Source of the DNA: Segatella hominis
Lineage (GTDB): Bacteria; Bacteroidota; Bacteroidia; Bacteroidales; Bacteroidaceae
Direction: 5' to 3'
Length of the DNA stretch: 64,000 nt
Assembly (NCBI RefSeq): GCF_019249725.2
Contig: NZ_CP137559.1
Span: 2,687,501-2,751,500, forward strand
The position numbers were made by a program, and so were the translations under genes. A model generated the notes under the pieces. That model was not told the DNA's origin and ran no database searches. It saw only the letters and a list, made by a program, of their open reading frames with translations. This document shows, piece by piece, positions 54,605 through 63,915 of the stretch. Numbering within the stretch: position 1 is the first letter of the stretch; every line of letters begins with the position of its first letter.

Positions 54605-56026
54605 ATGGAGCAAATTATCGGACGAAAGAAAGAAATCGAGCTGTTGACAGAATATTATCATTCTGGCAAAGCTGAGTTTGTGGCTGTATATGGCAGGCGT
54701 CGTATCGGCAAGACTTATCTTGTGAGAAATCTCTTCCGTGATAAGTTTGCCTTTGATATGTCTGGGTCTATAGAGGCACCAGCTGAGGCGCAACTCTCTA
54801 ATTTCGGGTTTGCGCTGAGGGAATATGGAGATTCCAAACAGCCTATTCCTACGAATTGGACAGAGGCTTTTGAGGCATTAAAACAGTTGTTAAAGGCAAA
54901 AATGAAAGGAGAACGACTCGTTGTTTTTATCGATGAACTACCATGCTTGGATACGCCGAAATCTGGTTTCCAACAGGCTTTTGAGCACTTTTGGAACGGA
55001 TGGGCAGCTTACCAAAGTGAAATCATGCTTATCGTTTGTGGCAGTGCCACGTCGTGGATGATAGCTAATCTGATAGATAGTCATGGTGGGCTTCATAATA
55101 GGATAACGCACGAGATGTATCTTGCTCCTTTTACTCTTCGTGAGACGGAACTGCTGCTGCAAGCTTATGGATTCTCATGGACTCGCATTTCTATCCTTCA
55201 GATATATAGCATCCTTGGTGGGGTGCCTTATTATCTCAGTTTGTTGGATAAAAAGCAAGGTGTGGAAGGGAATGTCGACAGATTGTTTTTCTCATCCCAC
55301 GCTGAACTGAAGCGAGAATATGGAAGACTATATTCGTCCTTGTTTAGAAATTCTGAGGCCTATATGCGTGTCATAGAGGTACTTGCCTCATGCAGACAAG
55401 GTATGACCCGAAAGGAAATCATGGAGAAATTGAAGCTGAAATCGGGTGGAACTTTGACAAAGGTTCTTAGTGACTTGATAAATTGCGATTTCGTAAGAGG
55501 GTATAATACCAGGGATAAGAAGATAAAGCAGAAAGATCAAATCTTTCAGCTCACCGACCTCTATACATTATTTTATATGACGTTTTGCCATCCTGGTACG
55601 ACGGACACGGGATATTGGACTCACTTGATGGGAAAACCTCGTCAAAATACTTGGTATGGCTTGGCTTTTGAGCGAGTTTGTATGTTGCATATTCCTCAAA
55701 TCAAGCATTTCTTGGGGATAGACCAAATCCATACCGAGTATTATTCTTGGCGAAGTAAGGTTTCAAAGCCAGCTGCGCAAATCGACTTACTGATAGAACG
55801 TGCCGATAATCTCGTGAATCTATGCGAAATCAAGTATTCGCAGATGCCTTACACGATCACTAAGGAGGAGGATATGCGCATTCGTAATCGTATGGCTGAT
55901 TTCGTGGCAGAAACAGGGATAAAAAGTGGTATTATCACAACGATGATTACTACTTTTGGCGTGCGACTTACACAGTATGCAGCCTTGGCTCAAGTACAAA
56001 TTACAATGGACGACCTGTTCGGATAA
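54605..56026 (+). CDS. AAA-type ATPase with DUF234-like nuclease-fold domain (COG1672)
   Basis: 473 residues. I start at ATG 54605 (MEQIIGRKKEIELLTEYYHS), since the promoter at 54545-54575 excludes the ATG at 54530. Archaeal-ATPase-like N domain: Walker A GRRRIGKT (30-37), Walker B LVVFIDELP (D110, E111), and a sensor in IVCGSATSWM. A winged-helix region follows (about 270-335, RQGMTRKEIMEKLKLKSGGTLTKVLSDL). The C-terminal DUF234 region contains QIDLLIERADNLVNLCEIKYS, an intact PD-(D/E)xK-like pattern (D, then E-I-K). Thus it may cut nucleic acid in an ATP-dependent way, but no family member's role is settled. It lies between 31-bp inverted repeats and is unrelated in sequence to the neighbouring ATPase beyond the fold. 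Confidence 0.9.
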   Translation: MEQIIGRKKEIELLTEYYHSGKAEFVAVYGRRRIGKTYLVRNLFRDKFAFDMSGSIEAPAEAQLSNFGFALREYGDSKQPIPTNWTEAFEALKQLLKAKMKGERLVVFIDELPCLDTPKSGFQQAFEHFWNGWAAYQSEIMLIVCGSATSWMIANLIDSHGGLHNRITHEMYLAPFTLRETELLLQAYGFSWTRISILQIYSILGGVPYYLSLLDKKQGVEGNVDRLFFSSHAELKREYGRLYSSLFRNSEAYMRVIEVLASCRQGMTRKEIMEKLKLKSGGTLTKVLSDLINCDFVRGYNTRDKKIKQKDQIFQLTDLYTLFYMTFCHPGTTDTGYWTHLMGKPRQNTWYGLAFERVCMLHIPQIKHFLGIDQIHTEYYSWRSKVSKPAAQIDLLIERADNLVNLCEIKYSQMPYTITKEEDMRIRNRMADFVAETGIKSGIITTMITTFGVRLTQYAALAQVQITMDDLFG

Positions 56027-56044
56027 AGTCGTATAAACAAATGA

Positions 56045-56075
56045 GGGTGCGTCACAGACTTATGACACACCCTCT
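56045..56075. repeat. Right 31-bp inverted repeat, also a hairpin
   Basis: Exact reverse complement of 54116-54146, starting GGGTGCGTCACAGACTTATG. It lies 18 bp after the ATPase stop codon; on the plus strand it lacks a T-run, so it is a weaker terminator in that direction. Confidence 0.75.
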
Positions 56076-56182
56076 CGATAGACAACCCTTGTATCTGCAC
56101 AAGATACAAGAATAATACATGAAAAACATAAAAAATGTATTCAAGAACAGATAATAATCCCATCCCCAGGCAATAAATAGGC

Positions 56183-56190
56183 TATATTTG
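56183..56190 (+). promoter_or_regulatory. -7 element for the 151-residue DUF protein gene
   Basis: TATATTTG, about 45 bp before the ATG. The -33 match is poor. Confidence 0.45.
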
Positions 56191-56235
56191 CGTTTAATAA
56201 AACAAAAAAGTTTTATTCTTAATACTTAAAGAAAC

Positions 56236-56691
56236 ATGGATGAAAAGGAACTGTTGAAACAAGCTTTTGAGTATGGAAACGTACCTAGTATCATCACCTA
56301 CTGCTTCACCGAACCATGTCCGATGAAAGACAAATGCATACACTATCTATCTGCACTCTACGATAAAGACAAGAAGGATAGAGGAGAAGCCATTTTCCCA
56401 AATGCTCAGAAAGACGGAAAATGCAAGTACTTCACACCACTGCGTGTCGTGAAAATGGCATGGGGATTCGACAAACTCTTTGCCGAAATAAAAGTGAAAG
56501 ACGCTCCTGCCCTACGCGCCAAAATGAGAGAATATCTCGGCAGTAAAGGACAATACTACCGATACAAATTGGGAAAACTCAAACTCCTGCCAGAACAACA
56601 GGAATACATCAAACAACTATTCGATAGTTACGGATATCATGATGTTGAATTCGAACACTTCTCTGATGAAATTGACTTCACCAGAAGCTAA
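56236..56691 (+). CDS. DUF6078-like conserved protein
   Basis: 151 residues, cytosolic, with no membrane helix. The N-terminal half has a Cys pattern, YCFTEPCPMKDKCIHYLSALY then GKCKYF, that could bind a metal. The C-terminal half (MAWGFDKLFAEIKVKDAPALRAKMREYLGSKGQYYRYKLGKLKLLPEQQEYI) looks like a helix-rich DNA-binding or regulatory region. It matches a protein type common in Bacteroides and Prevotella that I remember as DUF6078; the function is unknown. Transcribed alone. Confidence 0.7.
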   Translation: MDEKELLKQAFEYGNVPSIITYCFTEPCPMKDKCIHYLSALYDKDKKDRGEAIFPNAQKDGKCKYFTPLRVVKMAWGFDKLFAEIKVKDAPALRAKMREYLGSKGQYYRYKLGKLKLLPEQQEYIKQLFDSYGYHDVEFEHFSDEIDFTRS

Positions 56692-56734
56692 TGTAGTCAA
56701 CTAAATATAGGAAACTACAGATCCTGCCATGCTC

Positions 56735-56850
56735 TCCAAGCGGTCCCTCGGGGACCACGTGATGGGGAACCGGTGAACATGAGACGAGCAACCGGTGCTC
56801 ACGAGGCGGGCAACAAGTGCCCAAACTAAGGACCACAATTTGGGCAATAT
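56735..56850. other. Unexplained GC-rich segment
   Basis: About 100 bp that is clearly richer in G and C than its surroundings. It has GGTCCCTCGGGGACC (hairpin), two AACCGGTG words (about 56768 and 56791), and GGGCA..TGCCC. No start codon or long frame, and no recognised RNA. Confidence 0.3.
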
Positions 56851-56956
56851 TCTGTTATGTCAATTAGTCTGTTCTATGGCTTTTCCGTATATTTACCGAA
56901 TATTGGCAAACATAGGATATATATAGCAAAGAATATCAAGATTATTTCACGACAAC

Positions 56957-57970
56957 CTATAACTTAAACCATGCAACAAGTGGTAAATGGTCACTATACC
57001 CTCCTAAATACCTGGGACCCAGAAAGGTACGAAATGGCTTCTTACCACCATATTTATCGTCTTCCTGCAAAAGGAAAGGCAAATCTCCCACCTCACAAGC
57101 GATTTTCTGCCCTACCAAAGACTGACTACACAACATCTGATCAAGACTGCGCCATTCTCCATGGTAACGATAAGTACCCTTAGCTCCATTCCGTCCATGC
57201 GCATCCTGACTGATGTTCACCAACTGATGATGCTCAAGAAACAGCAATGCAGGAGAATCAGAATAATCATTGAAATCACCTGTCACGATAATCTTAGCAT
57301 CATTATTAAAAGAATAGATAGAATCTACAGCCTGCGATAACTGACTGGCTACCTGCAGACGATAAGGACGGGAAGCAGCCTCGCCTCCCCTACGACTTGG
57401 GGCATGAACTACAAAAACATGAAGCGTATCTTTCCCCATCAAAATTCCTTTGGCATAAAGAATATCACGAGTGGGACGAGTTTCAGGCAAACGCTTGATA
57501 CGTATAGCATGATGATGGAGCAGACGAAATGAAAAAGGCTGATACATCAACGCTACATCTATGCCACGCTCATCAGGAGAGGAGGTCATCACATATTCAT
57601 AACCAGCCTTGCGCAACAGAGAACGCTTGGTCAAAGCAATCATAGCAGAATCATTTTCTACTTCACAGAGAGCCACCAAATCCGGCAAATGCCATTGATT
57701 TTGGCGTCCCTTACCTTGCAACTGATTTTTCTTACTCTGGCTTAGACTGCCATTATATATATAATAAGGTGTAGCCAACTCTCCTAAAGCAATAATTTCC
57801 TGGGAAAGATGATTGATTTTCTTCCAATATCGGGTTCTTGTCCAGTGATAATCACTCTCTGGCAGAAACTCCGTATCATTCTTCAGAGAATCATGTACGG
57901 TATCGAAAAGGTTTTCACAATTCAACTCTACAAACGTGAAAAAGGAAGATAAAAGAAGAGATAAAAACAT
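56957..57970 (-). CDS. Endonuclease/exonuclease/phosphatase family protein, exported
   Basis: 337 residues. EEP-fold phosphodiesterase or phosphatase with a hydrophobic N terminus (MFLSLLLSSFFTF) that probably acts as a signal. Conserved pieces: FVELNCENLFD (Asn), VALCEVEND (Glu), FVVHAPSRRGGE, VTGDFNDYSDSP (Asp, Asn), SLDQM, and GYSDHLPLVAW (Asp, His). These form the metal-dependent active site. Such exported Bacteroidota proteins may act on extracellular DNA or on phospholipid-type substrates; the substrate cannot be assigned. It is transcribed alone, convergent with the DUF6078-like gene and divergent from the tRNA gene. Confidence 0.9.
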   Translation of the reverse strand: MFLSLLLSSFFTFVELNCENLFDTVHDSLKNDTEFLPESDYHWTRTRYWKKINHLSQEIIALGELATPYYIYNGSLSQSKKNQLQGKGRQNQWHLPDLVALCEVENDSAMIALTKRSLLRKAGYEYVMTSSPDERGIDVALMYQPFSFRLLHHHAIRIKRLPETRPTRDILYAKGILMGKDTLHVFVVHAPSRRGGEAASRPYRLQVASQLSQAVDSIYSFNNDAKIIVTGDFNDYSDSPALLFLEHHQLVNISQDAHGRNGAKGTYRYHGEWRSLDQMLCSQSLVGQKIACEVGDLPFLLQEDDKYGGKKPFRTFLGPRYLGGYSDHLPLVAWFKL

Positions 57971-58062
57971 AATTATGAGATTTTAAATTCGTATCCACAC
58001 ATGAAAATTACAAATTTTAGAAGGTTTCTCAACAAAATAACATTGATTTTCTGCCTATTCTC

Positions 58063-58093
58063 TTTGTCAAGTCAGATTTTTACATTATCTTTG
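58063..58093 (+). promoter_or_regulatory. Promoter of tRNA-Arg
   Basis: TTTG (58063-58066), 19 nt, TATCTTTG (58086-58093), about 53 bp before the tRNA. Confidence 0.7.
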
Positions 58094-58146
58094 CAGACAG
58101 ATTGCTGTTCATGCCATCTTACAAGCAATCCAAACTATCCACAAAG

Positions 58147-58218
58147 GGTTCCATAGTTTAATGGATAGAACGGAGGTTTCCTAAACCTTTGATCCGAGTT
58201 CGATTCTCGGTGGAATCA
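58147..58218 (+). tRNA. tRNA-Arg (anticodon CCU)
   Basis: 72 nt folding into a full cloverleaf. Acceptor GGTTCCA pairs with TGGAATC (one G-U), followed by discriminator A. The D-arm has the GTTTAATGGATAGAAC sequence, the anticodon arm GAGGT/ACCTT has loop TTCCTAA giving anticodon CCU (reads AGG), and the T-arm is CCGAG TTCGATT CTCGG. CCA is not encoded, as usual in Bacteroidota. Own promoter and terminator. Confidence 0.96.
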
Positions 58219-58254
58219 CATGGAGATAGTTATCAGCATTCAAGCTGATACGAT

Positions 58255-58292
58255 AAAAGGTCGCTTCCTTTCTGGAATGCGACCTTTTATTA
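58255..58292 (+). terminator. Terminator of the tRNA-Arg gene
   Basis: AAAAGGTCGC (58255-58264) pairs with GCGACCTTTT (58279-58288), with TTCC/GGAA inside, then ATTAT. A further hairpin at 58390-58421 (TTTCTCC.TCTGG / CCAGA.GGAGAAA) lies before the secDF stop codon and may end secDF transcription weakly. Confidence 0.8.
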
Positions 58293-58467
58293 TATCTTTC
58301 AGTTCCTCAAATCATTGAAATGTCCTTCATTCAAAATATTCACTTCATAGAATATCCTCTTTAGAACATTCACATTCTCTTTGGAACATTTTCTCCATCT
58401 GGTTTTCACCAGACGGAGAAATTATTCATGTTAATTCGCTTCTATATGGTTATTGATCTGCCCAGTA

Positions 58468-61400
58468 TTACTTAACAGCAACAACCTCTGCCTCAGCAGG
58501 CTCTTCCTTAATCTTACGACCAAGAACGATGTAAGCCATTGGAGAAGCAATGAAGATAGAAGACAATGTACCGAATACAACACCCAAAATCATAGCGAAT
58601 GCGAAGCTGCGGATACTGTCACCACCGAGGATGAAGATACAGAGCAACACAATCAAGGTAGAAGTTGAAGTATTGATAGTACGTGCCAATGTCTCATTGA
58701 TAGAAGCATTGAAAAGCTGCTGGCGATCACCCTTAGGATGAAGCTTCATGTTCTCACGGATACGGTCGAACACAACCACCTTATCATTGATAGAGTAACC
58801 TACCACAGTCAGGATAGCACCGATGAAGGTCTGGTCAATCTCCAATGAGAATGGTACAAGGCCCCACAAGAGTGAGTAGAAACCAACAACAGTCAAAGCA
58901 TCAAATGCAAGAGCGATAGTAGAACCTACAGAGAATGCTACGTTGCGGAAACGGAGCAAAATGTAGAGGAAGATAGCTATCAATGCGAAAAGCACACTGT
59001 AGATAGCACCCATTGTAATATCCTTAGCTACAGAAGGACCTACCTTTGTACTACTGATGATAGAACCGCCCTGGCGTACATCTGGATTCTTGAAAGCCTC
59101 AACATTCTGCTGAGAAACCAAACCAGCCTTCTTCAATGAATTATAAAGGATTGTTTCAGCCTCATCATCTACTGTAGGACTGTTGCTCTCAATCATATAG
59201 TTGGTAGATACACGGATGGTTCTTCCATCTGTACCGATAGCAATAGCACTTGTGTTAGCCTTGGTTCCATCTGCATTGACAAATGCATCACCAAGAACGG
59301 TACGAATCTGCTCTGGCTCTACAGCTTTCTCAAACTGAACTACATAGTTGCGACCACCGGTGAAGTCAATACTCTTGCTCAAGCCACGAACTACAAAGCT
59401 ACCAATGAATACGACAGCTGCTACAACTGCTACAGTAAAGGTAGTCTTGTACATAGACATGAACTTGTACTTCTTGCCCTGCATCAAGTTGTGAGAAACT
59501 GGAGTATCAAACTTGCAATGCATCCACTTGTCGTGATTCAACTTATAATCGTAAACCAAACGAGTCAAGAATACAGCAGTAAAGAATGATACAACAATAC
59601 CGATAATCCAGGTTGTAGCGAAACCACGAACAGGACCGGTACCAGTAACAAGCAGGATAACACCTGTAATCAAAGATGTCAAGTTAGAGTCGAAGATAGC
59701 AGAGAAAGCATTACCATAACCGGCAGCTACAGCCTGCTTCATTCCCTTACCAGAACGGAGTTCTTCCTTGATACGCTCATAAATAAGCACGTTAGCATCC
59801 ACGGCCGTACCCAAAGACAAGACCATACCGGCAAGACCCGGCAACGTCAAGGCTGCTTGGAATGACGTCAAGATACCTAATGTGAAGAATACATTGACAA
59901 GCAATGCAAGGTTAGCCATCATACCAGGAATGATGTTGTACATCATCACCATGTAAACCATCAAGAGTACGAAAGCCACAACGAATGAGATGATACCCAT
60001 CTGGATAGACTGTGCACCGAGAGTAGGACCAACAACTTCCTCCTGAACGATACGGGCAGGAGCTGGCATACGACCAGACTTCAATGTGTTAGCCAAATCC
60101 TTCGTATCTTCGATAGTGAAGTTACCAGTAATCTGAGAACTACCGCCGGCAATCTCACCATTTACACGAGGAGCAGAATAAACTACACCATCCAAAACAA
60201 TGGCAATAGCCTTACCTACGTTAGCCTTAGTCATCTGAGCCCATCTACGAGCACCCTCAGTATTCATCTTCATGCTTACACATGGAGCACCAGTAGTAGG
60301 TTCAAACTCGTCCTTAGCATCAGTAATCACATCACCCTCCAATGGAGCGCGACCAGTACTGGTAGTCACCTTCAAAGCATGGAGTTCATAGATGTTCTTC
60401 ACATTCAAATGGTCAGCTGGTTTAGCACTCCAGAGCAACTTCAAGTCTGAAGGCAACACCTGCTTAGCCAAAGCAGAATGGATCAACTTGTTGATAGCTG
60501 CAGTATCGCGAACACTTGCATAACCCACAGTACTCAGACCCTGTCCAGGAACCAACTGCAAACGAGCCAGCAATGGATGAGCCTTGATGGCAGCAGCACT
60601 CTGCTCTTCAGCATTGATCTTAGACTTAGCCTCATCACCCTTCTTGAGGTTCAACTTAGGAGCAGCCTTAGCAGGTTCTGCCTTTGCAACTTCTTTCTTA
60701 GCAGAATCAGCAGCAACAGAATCCTTAGCCTCTACCTCATGGTCGCCATTAGCAAGACGAGTGTCAAGCTGCTGGAGATAAGGAGCAATTTCCTCAGAGT
60801 TATATGTCTCCCAGAACTCAAGGTTAGCACTACCCTGAAGCATCTTACGCATACGCTCAGGCTGGCTGATACCAGGCATTTCTACCATGATACGGCCCTG
60901 CTGACCTTCCAACTTCTGGATGTTAGGCTGTACAACACCAAACTTATCAATACGAGTACGTACAACATTGAAAGAGTTGTCGATAGCATCCTGTACAGAA
61001 CTGCGGATTGCTTTTTCTACCTCTGCATCGCTGCTCTGAGGAGAAACCTTACCCTGCAACTGCTGGGTAGCAAAAACCTCTGCGAGTTTATGACCTGGTG
61101 CGCTCTTGTGATAAGCGTTAATGAAAAGTGACACAAAGTCACCACCGTTAGCTTCCTCTTGAGCTCTGGCTTCCTTCATGGCATTGGTGAAACCAGCGTC
61201 TGTCTTGTGGTCAGCGAGGTTTTCAATTACATCAGGTACAGAAATCTCAAGAATTACATTCATACCGCCCTTGAGGTCAAGTCCAAGACCGATCTGAGTT
61301 TCCAAGCAATTCTGATAAGAATAAACACCCAAGTACTTCACAGAATCCTTATAGTCCTGCTGGGCAATAGGGTCTTTGATCTTTGCAGCCTCACTGTCAT

Positions 61401-61491
61401 AGTAGCTTGTTGCTACTGAGAATGACAGATAGAAGATGCTTGCAAGCGTCAATAAGACGGCAACACAAATTACAATTCCTTTGTTTTGCAT
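58468..61491 (-). CDS. secDF: Protein translocase subunit SecDF (fused SecD and SecF)
   Basis: 1007-residue inner-membrane protein that uses the proton gradient to help preproteins leave the SecYEG channel. SecD part: first helix (4-26), GLDLKGGMNVILEI, the P1 region with VVRTRIDKFGVVQPNIQKLEGQQGRIMVEMPGI, then TM helices with the GTAVDANVLIYERIKEELR motif. SecF part starts near 680: DFTGGRNYVVQF, then helices with GYSINDKVVVFDRIRENMK and its conserved Asp. The fusion is the usual arrangement in Bacteroidota. An Ala/Lys/Glu-rich insertion (about 245-290) lies in the periplasmic region. It matters here because all T9SS cargo in the window first crosses through Sec. Confidence 0.97.
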   Translation of the reverse strand: MQNKGIVICVAVLLTLASIFYLSFSVATSYYDSEAAKIKDPIAQQDYKDSVKYLGVYSYQNCLETQIGLGLDLKGGMNVILEISVPDVIENLADHKTDAGFTNAMKEARAQEEANGGDFVSLFINAYHKSAPGHKLAEVFATQQLQGKVSPQSSDAEVEKAIRSSVQDAIDNSFNVVRTRIDKFGVVQPNIQKLEGQQGRIMVEMPGISQPERMRKMLQGSANLEFWETYNSEEIAPYLQQLDTRLANGDHEVEAKDSVAADSAKKEVAKAEPAKAAPKLNLKKGDEAKSKINAEEQSAAAIKAHPLLARLQLVPGQGLSTVGYASVRDTAAINKLIHSALAKQVLPSDLKLLWSAKPADHLNVKNIYELHALKVTTSTGRAPLEGDVITDAKDEFEPTTGAPCVSMKMNTEGARRWAQMTKANVGKAIAIVLDGVVYSAPRVNGEIAGGSSQITGNFTIEDTKDLANTLKSGRMPAPARIVQEEVVGPTLGAQSIQMGIISFVVAFVLLMVYMVMMYNIIPGMMANLALLVNVFFTLGILTSFQAALTLPGLAGMVLSLGTAVDANVLIYERIKEELRSGKGMKQAVAAGYGNAFSAIFDSNLTSLITGVILLVTGTGPVRGFATTWIIGIVVSFFTAVFLTRLVYDYKLNHDKWMHCKFDTPVSHNLMQGKKYKFMSMYKTTFTVAVVAAVVFIGSFVVRGLSKSIDFTGGRNYVVQFEKAVEPEQIRTVLGDAFVNADGTKANTSAIAIGTDGRTIRVSTNYMIESNSPTVDDEAETILYNSLKKAGLVSQQNVEAFKNPDVRQGGSIISSTKVGPSVAKDITMGAIYSVLFALIAIFLYILLRFRNVAFSVGSTIALAFDALTVVGFYSLLWGLVPFSLEIDQTFIGAILTVVGYSINDKVVVFDRIRENMKLHPKGDRQQLFNASINETLARTINTSTSTLIVLLCIFILGGDSIRSFAFAMILGVVFGTLSSIFIASPMAYIVLGRKIKEEPAEAEVVAVK

Positions 61492-61560
61492 TTCTATTAT
61501 TTATTATTAATTATTTATTTTATTTTCGTCTAATTTCTTTATTATCAACATAATGACGTG

Positions 61561-61568
61561 CAAAAATA
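61561..61568 (-). promoter_or_regulatory. -7 element of secDF
   Basis: Minus-strand TATTTTTG about 70 bp before the secDF start; no clear -33. Confidence 0.45.
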
Positions 61569-61610
61569 ATCATTTTTTTTCTTTTATAAGAATAATTTGA
61601 GGCTTTTTTG

Positions 61611-62702
61611 CTATTTATCCCGCTTTTTTAGGTAACAAACGATAGGATAATGGTCAGATGACGATATTTTGCGGTCTATTTTGCATTCATATGGTTCCCA
61701 GTCATCTGAACACATCATATTGTCAATCCTTACAAAAAATCCCGCATGATGATAACTGATACCCGGTCCGTTGCCACTTGCTACATAGCAATCTGTAAGC
61801 CCATCGGCTATAGTTCGATGGGTATAAGAAATCGGTCCGTCATTGAAATCACCACAGAGGATAATACTCATATCCCGATGCTGACGGATGTAATTTGCGA
61901 CTGCTTCTGCCTGTGATGCTCGCTTACGGGTGGCCTCTCCCAATTTCACGACCAGCAACTTGGAAGTGATTTCAGCCGTATCAGTCTCCAGTTTTCCCTT
62001 GATCAGTTGCTTAAACTGCGCCCGTTCTTCCAAGGTCAACCCCGTTGTTTCCAGATGATTATTAATCAAGAGTACCTTTTCATGGTTGATTTCCAACTGA
62101 TAAGCCACACTGAGATTTCCCGCTGACTCATATGGGATACGTTCCTTAGAAAGAATCGGATATTTGCTCAATATGCCAATCACATTACCGCCTCCCAAAT
62201 GCCAGGTTGTATCCCGATAAGCATACATCGGGTAGAGAAGAGAATCCAACTGGTTCTCCACATCCCCATTATGTCCTGCTTCCTGAAGACATACAATGTC
62301 TGCATTCTGTTCTTTGATATACTTCACAATAGGATTAACGCCATCTTCCCCCATCTCTCCCTCAGCAAAAGCCCAGGTATTATATGAAAGGATCTTGACG
62401 GAACCCTCCGGAGCCTCACGAGGAATATTGAAGGGAATATATTCACGCACAGGTACATAACAGATAATGAACCCCATGAAAGGAATCAGCGCATAACGCA
62501 CCTTAAATATCAGCCAAAAGATAAGAAACCCTAAGTTGATGAAGAGAAAAACAGGGAAAAGCAAACCTACATTCGACAACATGGCAAATCTTTCCGGATG
62601 AAGATGATCTGAAAAGCCTATAAGAAACAGGATAATTATGGTAGCAATATTTGCCCCCGCAATCATCCTGATAGAAAACTGCCTCAATTGTTTAAATATC
62701 AT
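61611..62702 (-). CDS. Membrane-anchored endonuclease/exonuclease/phosphatase family protein
   Basis: 363 residues. Three N-terminal membrane helices (about 13-33, 42-64 and 66-88), then an EEP catalytic domain facing the periplasm: ILSYNTWAF (Asn), DIVCLQEAG (Glu), LLINNHLETTGLT, ILCGDFNDGPISYTH (Asp, Asn), SSDHYPIVCYL (Asp, His). This architecture is common next to rhomboid genes in Bacteroidota, as here (51 bp after the rhomboid gene). Its substrate is unknown; a DNA or phospholipid substrate is possible. Related in fold to the protein at 56957-57970, but that one has no multi-helix membrane anchor. Confidence 0.9.
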   Translation of the reverse strand: MIFKQLRQFSIRMIAGANIATIIILFLIGFSDHLHPERFAMLSNVGLLFPVFLFINLGFLIFWLIFKVRYALIPFMGFIICYVPVREYIPFNIPREAPEGSVKILSYNTWAFAEGEMGEDGVNPIVKYIKEQNADIVCLQEAGHNGDVENQLDSLLYPMYAYRDTTWHLGGGNVIGILSKYPILSKERIPYESAGNLSVAYQLEINHEKVLLINNHLETTGLTLEERAQFKQLIKGKLETDTAEITSKLLVVKLGEATRKRASQAEAVANYIRQHRDMSIILCGDFNDGPISYTHRTIADGLTDCYVASGNGPGISYHHAGFFVRIDNMMCSDDWEPYECKIDRKISSSDHYPIVCYLKKRDK

Positions 62703-62753
62703 CTTGCCACTTATTTCTTTATATCATAATCTATTGTGCCCAGAAAAACCAGC

Positions 62754-63707
62754 TTATTTCTTACTCTGGTCAAAAAGAGTCTGCTTCTCATCTTTTGTCA
62801 AACTATCATAGCCGCTTTTGCGAATCTTGTCTAATATACGATCTATCTCCTCTTGGGTGGCACGCTTATGGGCATTATAATCCCAATCCTGCTGATGAGA
62901 CTGGTAAGAGTTGTTATCAGACTGAGGATTATGATTGCGGGTATAGTTAAAATGCTGACGATTACGCTTTCCACCTAAAGAATCACGAAGTTTCTCAAAA
63001 GCATCACGAGCACTGCTGCCACTATATCCATTAACTTGTTTTCTCCAATAACGAATCATAAAGAATCCAACAACCATACCACCAAGGTGAGCAATATGTG
63101 CCACACCATCACCTGTTGTAGCGATGGCAGAAACCAATTCGATAGCAGCATATCCTATTACAAAATACTTAGCCTTGATAGGAATAGGCAATGGGAAAAT
63201 GAAAATACGTTCCTCTGGAAATATCATACCAAAAGCCAACAAAATACCATAAATGGCACCAGAAGCTCCAACGGTAGTCCAACCATTCAAAACATCAGCA
63301 CTATTATGTCCTATGGTCCATAATTGGGATATTGTCAATTCCGGAAACTGTTCAGACGCTGTAAAATAAAACTGAATAGTCTGAGCCAACTCCTGAAACA
63401 ATCCTGCACCTAACCCACAAGCTATGTAATAAAAAAGGAATTTCTTAGGTCCCCACACTCTTTCCACGACACAACCGAACATCCAAAGTGCAAACATATT
63501 GAAGATAATATGCTCGAAACCACCATGCATAAACATGTAAGTAATCAGTTGATAGACCTGAAAATCAGATGCCATAAAGAAATGGAGTCCCAAGAGATCA
63601 TTTAGAACATAACCACCTGAAGCGTCCTTTCCCAATATATATGTAATCAGGAAAGCCACGATATTCACTATCAGCAAGTTCTTTGTAACTATAGGTATAT
63701 TACGCAT
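62754..63707 (-). CDS. Rhomboid family intramembrane serine protease
   Basis: 317 residues with six membrane helices. The catalytic dyad is S149 in GASGAIYG and H207 in HIAHLGG; the HGGFEHIIFNM motif is in the second helix region and the WMFG...ERVWG stretch follows. The C-terminal cytosolic tail (about 225-317) ends in a DUF6576-like motif, QEEIDRILDKIRKSGYDSLTKDEKQTLFD. It cleaves membrane protein segments; the natural substrates are unknown. First gene of a pair with the EEP protein. Confidence 0.94.
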   Translation of the reverse strand: MRNIPIVTKNLLIVNIVAFLITYILGKDASGGYVLNDLLGLHFFMASDFQVYQLITYMFMHGGFEHIIFNMFALWMFGCVVERVWGPKKFLFYYIACGLGAGLFQELAQTIQFYFTASEQFPELTISQLWTIGHNSADVLNGWTTVGASGAIYGILLAFGMIFPEERIFIFPLPIPIKAKYFVIGYAAIELVSAIATTGDGVAHIAHLGGMVVGFFMIRYWRKQVNGYSGSSARDAFEKLRDSLGGKRNRQHFNYTRNHNPQSDNNSYQSHQQDWDYNAHKRATQEEIDRILDKIRKSGYDSLTKDEKQTLFDQSKK

Positions 63708-63741
63708 AATCTAAAACTTTATCTTTTTACGAAATTTGGGG

Positions 63742-63749
63742 CAAAATTA
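63742..63749 (-). promoter_or_regulatory. -7 element of the rhomboid gene
   Basis: Minus-strand TAATTTTG about 35 bp before the start; the -33 is unclear. Confidence 0.45.
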
Positions 63750-63832
63750 CGAAAAATATCCGTTATAGCACCATAAAATAAGCATATTACACTTAAATTT
63801 CAATAAAATCTACATTTTTCTTCTCTTTTTGT

Positions 63833-63862
63833 TGTTTTTTTAAAAGGAATAACCTATATTTG
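63833..63862 (+). promoter_or_regulatory. Promoter of the HU gene
   Basis: TTG (63833-63835), 19 nt, TATATTTG (63855-63862), giving a leader of about 45 nt. Confidence 0.6.
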
Positions 63863-63915
63863 TAAGCAAAATTGGATAAGGAACGAAAATATTAATCATT
63901 TAATAAAGAAAAATT

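Larger units (their letters stand above)
54116..56075 (+). mobile_element. Possible IS-derived cassette carrying an ATPase gene
   Basis: About 1.96 kb between perfect 31-bp inverted repeats. It contains, in order, a hairpin (CAAAGCCC/GGGCTTTG, about 54226-54236), a promoter (TTTG 54234-54237, TATTTTTG 54257-54264), a decayed transposase start (54283-54409), two palindromic repeats and the second ATPase gene. No intact transposase and no clear target-site duplication were seen. The repeats could alternatively be two copies of a widely dispersed terminator. Confidence 0.4.
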
